This document shows positions 24,271-34,619 of a stretch of 64,000 bases of DNA, one piece after another. The stretch covers positions 281,357,067 to 281,421,066 of the forward strand of contig NC_133660.1 in the NCBI RefSeq assembly GCF_037893015.1, in the 5' to 3' direction. The translations under genes and the position numbers were made by a program. Below the pieces are notes generated by a model. That model searched no databases. It was given only the letters and a program-made list of their open reading frames with translations, and was not told the DNA's origin. Positions within the stretch are counted from its first letter, which is position 1. Each line of letters starts with the position of its first letter. Source of the DNA: Macrotis lagotis. Lineage: Eukaryota; Chordata; Mammalia; Peramelemorphia; Peramelidae.

Positions 24271-24545
24271 ATAAATAAATTGTCCTTCAAAGCTTTCACA
24301 ATTAGTTGTTTCCAGCAAAACCTCTTTCCCCTCCCATTCAGGGATGTGTCTAGTCTAGCTTTTCATCCAGATTTCTGAGCAATTTCTCCATTTTATAGGA
24401 TCTTGGATTTAGACATTTAGAGATCATCCAGTCTGGTTTATGTTTATGTAGTATAGGAGTGGGGATGATTTCCTCTCTACCTTAGCTTATGAAATGATTT
24501 TGAATCACAGGAAGTAAGGGGCAGATACCTCTTTTGTCTTCTTTT
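24271..24545. other. No gene seen
   Basis: Unassigned sequence between two repeat clusters. Confidence 0.5.
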
Positions 24546-24717
24546 TAATTTTTATTTATTTATTCATTCATTCATTTACTTATTTATTTATTCCTTTGTT
24601 CGTTCATTCATTCATTCATTTATTTGTTTGTTTGTTCATTTATTTATCTATCTATCTATTCATTCATTCATTCATCTATTTATTTATTTGTTTGTTTGTC
24701 TATTTATTTATTTATTT
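24546..24717. repeat. (TTTA/TTCA/TTTG)n low-complexity tract
   Basis: About 170 bp of tetranucleotide-like units that appear to extend the poly-T side of the adjacent minus-strand SINE. Confidence 0.95.
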
Positions 24718-24860
24718 TAGGCTTTTGCAAAGCAATTGGGTTAAGTGGCTTGCCCAAGGCCACAGGGCTAGGTCATTATTAAGTGTCTGAGGCCGGATTT
24801 GAACTCAGGTACTCCTGACTCCAAGACCGATGCTCTATCCACTGCGCCACCTAGCCTCCC
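24718..24860 (-). mobile_element. tRNA-derived SINE
   Basis: Minus copy, complete from gcttttgcaaagcaa to the head complement cgccacctagcctcc. Confidence 0.93.
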
Positions 24861-25245
24861 CATTTTTATTTATTTTTAAAAATTTATTTATTTATTTTTA
24901 AAATTCTACAATTTCCCCCCTAATCTTGCTTCCCTCCCCCACCCCACCCCCCACAGAAGGCAATTTGCCAGTCTTTACATTGTTTCCATGTTCTACATTG
25001 ATCCAAACTGAATGTGATGAGAGAAAAATCATATCCTTAAGGAAGAAACATAAAGTATAAGAGATCGCAAAATTGCATAATAACAGTTTTTTTTTTATAT
25101 TAAAGGTAATAGCTTTTGGTCTTTGTTCAAACTTCACAATTCTTCTCTGGCTACAGATGGTATTCTCCATCACCGATAGCCTCAAATTGTGCCTGATTGT
25201 TGCATTGATGGAATGAGCAAGTCCATTAAGGCTGAGCAGATCCCT
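24861..25245 (-). mobile_element. L1-type 3' end repeat
   Basis: Same family as 5468-5890 and 26304-26694. The junction with the following BovB-like element is near 25245. Confidence 0.7.
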
Positions 25246-25383
25246 CTTTTGGACCATTGCCTTGTTATGGTGGAGTAGCTTGTGTGGTTCAATGAAATTA
25301 TGAGTTGAGCCATGTAGGGTTACCCAAGATGGACAGGTCATAATAGAGAGTTCTGACAAGAGGTGATCCACTGGAGAAGGAAA

Positions 25384-25474
25384 CGCTTAATAATGACCCA
25401 GCTGTGTGGCCTTGGGCAAGTCACTTAACCCCATTTGTCTTGCAAAAAAAACCTAAAAAAAAGAAAAAGAAAAA
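25384..25474 (+). mobile_element. 5'-truncated tRNA-derived SINE in BovB-like LINE
   Basis: Only the 3' half of the SINE is present, flanked by gagaaggaaa at 25374-25383 and 25475-25484. True 5' truncation on insertion is therefore likely, not later loss. Confidence 0.9.
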
Positions 25475-26303
25475 GAGAAGGAAATGACCAATTGGCTTCC
25501 ATATCTTTACCAAGAGAACCTCAGGAACAGTATTAAAATGATAGGAGCCATTGGGAGATGAGTCCCTCAGGTCTGAAGATATCCAACAGATTTTAGGGGA
25601 AGAGCAGAGAACAACTACAAGTAACTCCAAAACTAATGAAGCAACTGGACCAAAGCCAAAACTGAAGCTCAGTAGTGGATTGCGTCTGGTGACAAAAGGA
25701 ACATCAATGCTATAAAGATCACTATTGCATAGGAGTCTGGAATGTTGTAAGATCTATGAACCAAGGTAAGCTGGACGTGGTCAAACAGAAGATGAAAAAA
25801 ATTAAACATTGACATATTTGGTTCCATTAATTCAGCTAATCACTACATATACTACTATGGGGGCAAGAATCCCTTAGGAGAAATGAAATAATCCAGGTAA
25901 TCGATAAAAGGGTGAGAAAAAGCAGGACTGAGATCAAATCTAAAAAATTACCAAATAATATCTATTTGAATTCAAAACAAAGCATTCAACATCACAGCAA
26001 TATGCCTATGCTCCAATCACTGATGCCAGAGGTCAAAGTTAATCTATGATGACCTATAACACCTAGAAAATGACACCATTTTACCACATTCATCATAGGG
26101 GATTGGAATGCTAAAGTTGTAAACCAAAAGATAATTAGAATAATAGACAAGTTTGGCCTTGGAGTACAAAATGAAGCAGGACAGGGTCTAATAATTTTGT
26201 TGAGATAACCATCTGGTTATAGCAAACCTCTCTTTTAACAACCCAAAAGGTGACTCTACATATGGACATCACTAGATGGCTGATATAGAAATCAGATTGA
26301 TTA

Positions 26304-26694
26304 TTGTACTCACTCGAATTATCAGTGCAACAACCAGGGACAATTTGGGGGTATCTGTAATGGAGAATACAATCTGTATCCAAAGAAAGAACTGTGGAGT
26401 TTGAACAAAGACCAAGGACTATTCCCTTTCATTTTTTTAAAGTTATTATGTAATTTTGCTGTCTCCTATATTTTATTTTTTCCTTAAGGATATGATTTCT
26501 CTCACAACACATTCAATTTTGATCAATGTATATAGCATGGAAACAAGGTAAAGACTATCTGACTGCCTTCTATGGTGGGGGAGGGAAGTGAGATTAGGGG
26601 AAAAATTGTAAAATTAAAAAAAAAAGATTGTTGAAAATTACCATTGCATGTAGTTGGAAAAATAAATTATAATTTTTAAAAATACAAAAAAAAA
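26304..26694 (+). mobile_element. L1-type 3' end inserted in BovB-like LINE
   Basis: A roughly 390-bp 3' end with an A-rich tail, flanked by the 17-bp duplication agaaatcagattgatta (26287-26303 and 26695-26711). The BovB-like frame resumes after it. Confidence 0.9.
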
Positions 26695-26974
26695 AGAAAT
26701 CAGATTGATTATATTCTTTGGAGCCAAAAAATGGAGAAGCAGCCTAAACAGTTAGTTAAAATAAGATCTGGACCTGGCTATGGTTCAGATCATGAGTTTC
26801 TTACTGCAAAATTCAAACTTAAAATGAAGAAAGTAGGAAAATCATCAGGTCACATGGGTATGACCTAGATACATCTCTTATGAATATGAAGTGGAGATGA
26901 GTAGATCTGGTAGCTAAAAGAACCTGAAGCACTATGGAGAGAGGTTAGTAATACTGTAGAGAAGGCAGCTACAA

Positions 26975-27020
26975 CATATATATCTATATATCTATAGATA
27001 TATATGTATATATTATACAA
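26975..27020. repeat. (TA)n-rich microsatellite
   Basis: Imperfect TATA/CTATA run. Confidence 0.9.
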
Positions 27021-28283
27021 TAGAAATAAATAATTATTATTATAAATTCTATTTATCCAATCTCTACCTTGTTGCACAGATTTGTTTGCAAATTATCTCT
27101 CCCATTAGATCATGAGCTTCCTGAGAGTGACTACTATCTTTGATCCTTCTTTGTATATTTGACACATAGTAGGAGCTTTATAAATGTTTATATACTAATT
27201 GACCGATTAATGTGGAAATGAGTTTTGTTTCATTATTATTCACTGTTTGTTACAGATTTTTTCCTTCTTTCTCAGTGGGGAAAGAAAGATAAGAGAATTT
27301 GAAGCTGAAAATAAGATTAAAAATTGAATTTAATTAAGAATTTTCAAAAGAAAATTAAGTTTAAATTTTAAAAATAAATAAATTATTGGATAATAAATAA
27401 TTTATTATTAATTAAAATATATTTAATAAATAACAATTAACCTTAAAATAAATTTTTAACAATTTTTAATTAAAAAGGAAAAAGAATAAAGTGTCAATAT
27501 CCTCTTACCCCTTGGTGAAAGATTTTAAAAAATTTCCCTGATTGAATTGAAAGAGGCCCTTCAAAGACAAATATCTGAGAGCCATCAGTCAAAGTTTAAG
27601 TCAGGCTACCATTATGTGGTGGCTGACCCAGATAAGGGAAGGGAACATTCTCTCATTGCCCCTATATTGACCATGGGGCACTCTACCTCCCACATTCATC
27701 CAACTCACAAGTCTCTCCACCTTCCCCTAGGCTAGCCCAAATAGTAGAGGGATGATAAGTTTTCCCAACAAGTCTCCTGAGGAAAAAAAGGCTTGAAGAA
27801 GTCCAAAAGCAAAATAGGCAGCTTGAAGAATGACAGGGGCATCTCTGAATGTGGGGGATTGGAGTTCAACTAAGCACCATTAGTTTGTGAAAAGGAGATT
27901 TCGAAGGGTTCAGAAAAGGGATGGGAAAGGTCCCATGGACTATAGGGAAGACAGCCTAAGAGATAGGATGGTCTCCTGAGATTCTGCAATCATTCTGGGA
28001 CACGTTGAATTGTTTCCCCTTACATCCGGTCTGTCTGACTTCATGATGTCTTCCACCTGATTCTGCCTTCTAGAATGCTTTACTCACTTGACAGTTTTTT
28101 GGACAAGAAGCCATTATGCTTTATATTCCTCTGTGTTCTTGCCTCATTCCCTTTTCTAGGTCAAAATGGGCAAGGAGTGTCTCATGTCATCTTTGAAACC
28201 CAAGCACCCAAGATAAGGCCTTGTATACCAAAGGATCATTATAACATTTATACTGTGTGCTAGGTCCTAGGTCAAGAAATTTA
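27021..28283. other. No gene seen; L2/MIR-like end at the left
   Basis: 27115-27200 resembles an L2 3' end (cacatagtaggagctttata). 27300-27500 is very AT-rich. The rest is unassigned and no exon is supported. Confidence 0.5.
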
Positions 28284-28492
28284 AATATTATCTCATTTGC
28301 TCCTCATAAAAACTCTGAGAGGTAGGCACTATTATTAGCTTCGTTTTATAGGTAAGGCAACTGAGACAAACAAAGGTTAAGCAATTTGCCCAGGGACGAA
28401 CAATTAGTAAATGTCTGAGGTTAGATTTGAACTCAGATCTTCCTGACTCCAGACTTGACACTCTATCCACTATGACACCGCATAATTGCCTC
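28284..28492 (-). mobile_element. MIR
   Basis: Classic MIR layout read on the minus strand: tctcatttgctcctcataaa, ggcaactgagacaaac, gatttgaactcagatcttcc, cactatg. Confidence 0.85.
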
Positions 28493-28555
28493 TAAATCAT
28501 CCTGATTGTAGGAACCCAATTTAGTTTTGCCAAAATGAATGACCAATACAAGGAA

Positions 28556-29755
28556 ATTTTTAAAAAATTAATTTCTTTTATTTTTCTTTATATTTCCCTC
28601 ATTTATATGTAAAGATAATTTTCAGCATTCTTTGTAAGAGTTCCACATTTTTCTTTTTTTAATTGATATTTTATTTTTCTAATTATGTGTGATGGTAGTT
28701 TTTCAACATTCAACCATTTGCAAATTCATGAGTTATACATTTGTCTACCACCCTCCCTTTCCTCCCTCCTTCCCTTGGCAGTGCACAGTCTGGTAATAGT
28801 TGTACATATTTACATATTAGTCATTTTGTGTAAGAGGAATTAAGACTAAAGGGAAAGAAAGATAACCCTGAGATAGGAACGAAAATTTTTCTGTTTTTGT
28901 TTTTTTTTAGGAACGAAAATTTGAAGAGAATTTTTAAAAAGTGACATAGTATGCATTCAGATTTGTTTTTCCCCTCTGGATGTCGATGGCATTGTCCATA
29001 CCAGGTCTCCCAGGGTAGTCCCTCATTTTTCTCCCTCCCCAAGACAGCAACTAATCTGATATATATTATAGATAGACCATCATGTTAAACTGATTTTCAC
29101 ATTAGTTGGTTTGTGAGAGAACAATCAGAACTAAAAGGAAAAAACCACGAGAAAGAAAAAAAAGAAAAAGAATTTAAAAAGTGAAAATACTATGCTTTGT
29201 TCAGTATTCGAACTTCTTTTTCTGGTATTTTCCTTTACAAGTCATTTGGAATTGTCTGTGATCACTGTAGTTTTTTTAAGATTTTATTTCTTTTGAGTTT
29301 GACAATTTTTCACCTGGTCTTACTTCCCTCCCCCCACCCTCCACAGAAGGCAATTTATCCATCTTTACATAATCACTGTATTGTTGAGAAGAGGTTAGGC
29401 TAAAATTGTCGATAATTGTACGATGTTGCTGTTAATGTGCACAATGTTCTCCTGGTTCTGGCCACTTCACTCAGCATCAATTCATATACGTCTTTCCATG
29501 TTTTTCTGAAATCTGCTTGCTCAAGGTTTCTTTTTTTTTAATTAATAATTTTTTTCCAATTCTATGTAAAGACAGTTTTCAACATTCAGTTTTTGTAGTT
29601 TTCTCCCTCCTGCCCTTCCCTTCCTTTGTCCTAAGACAGCAAGAAATCTGATACAGGTTATGTTTGCACAATCATGTTATATATATATTTCCATGTTAGC
29701 AATGCCGTGAAAGAAAAATCAGAAGAAAAGGCAAAAATCACAAGAAAGAAAAAGC
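28556..29755 (-). mobile_element. Stack of L1-type 3' ends
   Basis: At least four partial L1-type 3' ends, all poly-T first, begin near 28556, 28651, 29270 and 29528. Shared wording includes gtagtttttcaacattcaac and cttccctcccccca. The boundaries suggest repeated insertion in the same direction. It is non-coding. Confidence 0.65.
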
Positions 29756-30221
29756 TGCAAACCCTGAAATGAGAAGAACCTTAAAACAAAGGGTTAAAAT
29801 TACATAACAGAAAAAAATGTGGATTAGACATGAAAGTTAATTCTCTTGGCTTTACCATTAACTTATGGGTGAAAGTCATCCTGGTAATGACCACCCCAAA
29901 CTGAAGGAGATCAGATAACTTATACAGCAGCAAGAGGAGGGGAAAGAAAAAAATATATATAACATGAGTAGACAAAACTTAATCTTCCCTGGAGACCATT
30001 TCATTATTTGATATCAAAGAGAACAAACCTTTACAATGTCATCTTGTCTGAGGGAGGTAAAATTTTTTATAAGTTCAAATATCAGGAGGGCAAGATGAGT
30101 TCTCCTTTCAAATTTTAAAGGGCACATTTCATTCCTCACAACAACTATGAAAATTAACCTTTGACTAAGAATATAGTTATAAAAACTTATAGAATTATTA
30201 TTACTATTATTACATTTTGAC
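29756..30221 (-). repeat. Left LTR (3' LTR) of ERV fossil 3
   Basis: On the minus strand it starts TGTCAAAATG and ends GGGTTTGCA. It aligns along its length with 37568-38012. Confidence 0.8.
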
Positions 30222-30239
30222 ATTTCCCCCCCATTTTTT
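30222..30239 (-). other. Polypurine tract of ERV fossil 3
   Basis: Minus strand reads aaaaaatgggggggaaa, directly before the LTR's TG. This is where plus-strand DNA synthesis is primed in retroviruses. Confidence 0.75.
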
Positions 30240-31029
30240 ATCAAAGATGATGTCATTACATCAGCTACAAATTAACTAAAGAAAGAAAAAAAATTGGGGA
30301 CATCTTTGAAGGAGAGATGACATCAGGTAACAAACCTAAGGTCTGTTTATGGTGGGGAAAGGCATAAGGAAGGCAAACTACAAAGATCAAAATGAGGACA
30401 GTCATATTTGATTGAATAACCTGTACAATCAAGAAGCAAAAAAAAAGGAGAAAGTAAATATTATAAGTTTCTGGTCCATTTCTTCTTTTTTTCTAGTGTA
30501 GAAAAAATTTATTTGTTGTTTTATTTATAGAAGTATTTTATCATAACAAAATATTTTTAAAAACCCCAAACACTGGGTGAGTTGGACCAAAATGGTCCAA
30601 GTCTTATTATTTTATTCAGTCATTTCAGAAAGATGTTAGTCATCTACCTATATAACCTTCCCTCCTCTTTTTAAGGAAATCTCTACAAACTGTTTTTAAC
30701 ATTTCAAATTTCCAGTTCCCAATCTGGGAATGAGACTTCTTGGATGTTCTGATAAGTCATTTCAACTTCTGATTCTGCCCTCAAGCTGAATTGTTACTTA
30801 GTCATTACAGGAAAGCAACCCAAGGTTGGATCTTAGGCTTATCTACCAACAGATGATTCACATATCTGGCTGCTTAGACAACATAAATTTCTATGGCAGG
30901 AATATTTCTCAATACAAAAAAAAACAGGTTATTCCAATTTTGTTTCTGAAGATATTTTAGTTGGGAGAATAAGGGAAGTCCTATCTTAGGAAAACTTAAG
31001 AAAATGCTCTCTTTTTTCACAAAATTTAC
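30240..31029. other. Internal ERV fossil 3 sequence, not assigned
   Basis: AT-rich sequence between the polypurine tract and the KNSTRN retrocopy. No viral gene could be named. Confidence 0.5.
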
Positions 31030-31705
31030 TTATTTTTTGTTTTTTTTTTAGAAAGATTTTATAAGGAAAGATTCTTCTAGGTGGACCTAAGCTTAAGGAA
31101 TGCCCTCCTTTTTCCAGATTGCTAGCATTTGTTTCATTGGCTCAGTAGTGATCGTGAATTCATCTTTTTCGTTATTAAATGCTTCCTGTTTTTCTAGGAA
31201 ACGAGCTCTTTGCTCTTCATCTATCTCCAATTTAGCTTTCAGTACCTGTAATTCCTCCATCCTCTTTGGAGCTATCAGTTGGATGCCTCAGTTGATCTTT
31301 CAGGTTTTCGAAGACCAAGGAAGACTCCATTTCCCCTTTCATTGTTTCTTGCAGGTTTCCCTGGGTCAGTGTTGCCATCCTCCCCAATTGCCAAGGAGCT
31401 CCCCTGAGATTTCTCCAGCAATTCCACCCTTTGAGTCAGCACCTTCCTTCTTCAGACTTTCAGGTAGTTTCATGGGCAACTGTTTGTTAACCACCTCTAA
31501 CAGTCGGGTCTTCTCTTGGAGTTTTTCCTCAGCTTTTTGTTGACTTCCAGGTTTGTAGCCCAGATGCTCGCCGGGTCCCCAGCTCCCAGTCTGGCAGTCT
31601 CCATCACTGCCCAGACTCTCTCCCATTTCTTCTTTCTTCCATAGCTTTGTTATCTCCAGGATGTCTGTTGAGTGCATTAAGGTTACTTGTCCTTCCTTTC
31701 TGCTA
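31030..31705 (-). pseudogene. KNSTRNP: 5'-truncated processed pseudogene of KNSTRN (kinastrin/SKAP)
   Basis: Minus-strand sequence matches the C-terminal half of KNSTRN, a spindle and kinetochore coiled-coil protein. Matching blocks in order are DILEITKL, GYKPGSQQKAEEKLQEKTRL, LLEVVNKQL, VELLEKS, SSLVFENLKDQL, EELQVLKAKLE, FLEKQEAFNNEKDEF and a C-terminal block like ALKEMEQLL. The blocks fall in different frames, so several frameshifts are present, and there are no introns. After the last block comes a short 3' UTR and an A-rich run on the minus strand (31030-31050), as in retrocopies. It lies inside ERV fossil 3 in the same orientation. No clear target-site duplication was found. It is not expected to be functional. 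Confidence 0.82.
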
Positions 31706-32004
31706 AAAGAAATGTCTCAATACAAATTTTTGCTCAAAACCTATGACTTTGAAGATTAACTAATTGTCACACAGAGACCTTGGTTTACAAAATGAAAATT
31801 TTAAGAACCAAATCAATTTTATACAATCCAATTTTAAAGGACTCATTTTAAAATGCTTAGCATTATTTTATTTCCCCATTTGGAAGATACTGTTAACAAA
31901 AATAACTTCCATAAGAATAATCACTTTTGGAATAGAGTGTGTCTAGTAGGTGGTTTATAAATCAGTTTTAACCTTTTGCCCATGTTTAAAAGAACCAGAA
32001 AGAA

Positions 32005-32143
32005 GGGCAGCTGAGTTGCATAGTGGATAGAGCACTGGCCCTGAAGTCAGAAGGACCTGAGTTCAAATTTGCACTCAGACAATAATTACGTGACTGTGTA
32101 TGTAAGCCACTTTATCCATTGCCTTGCCAAAAAAAATTTAAAA
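32005..32143 (+). mobile_element. tRNA-derived SINE
   Basis: Diverged copy: gggcagctgagttgcatagtg head, shortened middle, ccattgccttgcc tail. Confidence 0.85.
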
Positions 32144-32448
32144 GAATAAGAAAGAGAAAAAAATTCAAAATTCAAAAACAGACCACAGGTCATCCTTCTT
32201 TCTATGGATTTAATAGACTTGCTTAAATATCCCCTTAGCATTTTGAAAAGCTAAAGGTTCTTAATTCTCACAGGAGTGTGTGGCTGACAACAAATGCCAA
32301 GGTTAGCCTATCTGGCTATGAGAATTTGATAGCTGTAAGCAGATATATTTTTTCTTTTATACTGATCACTTGATATGGAATTTACCACAAGGACCAAAGA
32401 CATCAGAAAGGGCAACTACCCTTTTTCCTTTAGAAATTGGCTTCCAAG

Positions 32449-32600
32449 GGGCAGCTAGGTGGTGCAGTGGATAGAGCACCGGCCCTGGAGTCAGGAGTAC
32501 CTGGGTTCAAATCGGGCCTCAGACACTTAATAATTACCTAGCTGTGTGGCCTTGGGCAAGCCACTTGACCCCATTTGCCTTGCAAAAAACCTAAAAAAGA
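32449..32600 (+). mobile_element. tRNA-derived SINE
   Basis: Well-preserved full-length copy. Confidence 0.95.
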
Positions 32601-32704
32601 AGAAATCATTTTATAAGTTAGGTGGATGACCAGAGGCCTTGAGCCAGATTTTAAATCTGCTAGGTGAGACATTTCCAAATGTCATATTTGAGAAATGAGT
32701 TAGA

Positions 32705-32863
32705 GGGTGGCTAGGTGGAGCAGTGCATAGAGCACTGGCCCTGGAGTCAGGACCACCTGAGTTCAAATACAGCCTCAAACACTTAATAAGTACCTAGTCG
32801 TGTGGCCTTGGGCAAGCCACTTAACCCCATTGCCTTGAAAAATCTTATAAAAAAAAAAAAAAG
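32705..32863 (+). mobile_element. tRNA-derived SINE
   Basis: Full-length copy with a poly-A-rich tail; second plus-strand SINE within 300 bp. Confidence 0.93.
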
Positions 32864-33335
32864 AAAGAAATGAGTTAGGAAAGTCCAATTTCAGAACTTG
32901 AAAATTGCTTCCTCAATCTTTCTCAGTGAGCCCATCATTTGCAAATATCCTTTGAGGCCCATATGATTGCTGGCCTCTCAGACATGGGTCTGTCTTAAAT
33001 TTCCTTGGTACCTGGATTTAAGATTCAAAAGGTCAATTTTCAATCTCATGAGGTCTTTTATAGCAATTTTTTATAATAAGAGATTTAACTTTATAGTCTA
33101 AAGGATCAAAATATGCCACATGGTGCCTATAATCATTCAGAGGCAACAATGATATAATATACAGAAGAACCTCACAACTCATTCTGTTGTTGCACCTAAG
33201 AATTGTGGTTTAAACAATGAAATGCATTTGGGATTAAAAATATCAATAATCCCAAATGCCTCTTGAAATAGGCTTTTAAAAAATGTTTTTTAGTAGAATG
33301 TTTAGTTATTAACCATTTATTAAAAATAATCATTG

Positions 33336-33481
33336 CTTTTTTTTTGCAAGGCAAATGGGGTCAAGTGGCTTGCCCAAGGCCACACAGCTAAGTAATCATT
33401 AAGTGTCTGAGGTCAAATTTGAACTCAGGTACTCCTCACTCCAAGGCTGGTGCTCTATCCACTGTGCCACCTAGCGGTCCC
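33336..33481 (-). mobile_element. tRNA-derived SINE
   Basis: Minus copy flanked by taatcattg on both sides. Confidence 0.93.
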
Positions 33482-34619
33482 TAATCATTGTTTTTTAAAC
33501 AATTAGAACACCTTAGGTGAATTTAAAAAATTTCAACAGGTGCTACTAATTTCAAATAAAACAGTCCTAAGAGCAATCAGACTTGGGAAAACTCCAATAG
33601 AATCATTCAAGGTTCAAATCATTACAGTAGTTTGGAGCAAAAGGGAATTCCAAGTTGTTTTGAGTCATGCTCCCTGAGAAGAGAATTAACAAGTAACTTC
33701 AGCCCAGACAAAACACCAACACAGCAACACAATGAAATTATACAGGGTTCCTTGTCCATGATTTCATTAATCAGAGTTGGAATGGAAGAAGCAAGCTTGA
33801 TCATTATAATCACACAATTACACCCCCCATTTTGTGCAAGAATTCTTGCACAAATTCTATAACATCGGTACTCTTGCAACAGGGATAGATTTCCTCATGT
33901 AAAACACTCAAAGTAACCTCCAACATTCAGTTCAGAGATGAGGCAATTAAGGATCTGTAGATGATAGGCAGTAGTTCTAAGACTTAATTCTTTCAGACTT
34001 TATCCAATGTGCCACCTAGCTACCCCAAATACATTTCTTAATATAGGTAATCTTGTTCCTTTTTCCTTCAGAGCTAAATTTTGGATTAAATAAAACCAAA
34101 CCTGGACTTAAATGTCCTTAATTCCTGATATGTATATATTTCTCTCTCTCTTTTTTCCCTACAAAACAAACTTTCAGTTCAGAATAGTAACTATCTTTTT
34201 AGATTTAGAGAGAAGCAGACTTGAGGAATGCAAGAGAAAAAAATCTCCAATGTAATTAAGGTAAGGAGAAAGATAAAAAGAGGGAGAATTGCAGTCAGAT
34301 TTTTAGACTTCAGTTTAAGAGTTGAATGGGTCAGTTTTAAAAACAAGACTGTTCATGTAAAAATTGCTATCCTTCCCATGTAAAAGCAAAAAGCTATTGA
34401 CTATTGAATGAACAGGAATGGAAAAATTGACACTGTATAGATCAACTGCAGTGCATAAGGTAGCAGGAGAAATGAGAGATAACAGGATATCGGGGTTGGG
34501 AACCAAAGGAGAGTGAGGCAGGACAATAGCTGAAAATTACCTTGTCCAAGAGTAACAGAAAGAGGGGAAGTTTTAAAAGCTTGTAAAGATTGTGGGGAAA
34601 GACTTTTTAATTCCTTTTT

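Larger units (their letters stand above)
25250..26970 (+). mobile_element. BovB-like RTE LINE, endonuclease part
   Basis: Closely follows the BovB/RTE layout. The 5' segment includes gtccactggagaagg-like sequence; then come translated blocks such as ANHYIYYYG near 25840, GDWNAKV (endonuclease active-site motif) at about 26099-26119, FGLGVQNEAGQ, NQIDYI and SDHEFL, ending near 26970. Stops and shifts make it inactive. Two later insertions split it: a truncated SINE and an L1-type 3' end. Confidence 0.85.
31706..34619. other. Internal ERV fossil 3 sequence with SINE insertions
   Basis: Apart from the SINEs listed separately, I could not name viral or host coding sequence. The positions expected for pol are too degraded to call by eye. 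Confidence 0.5.
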
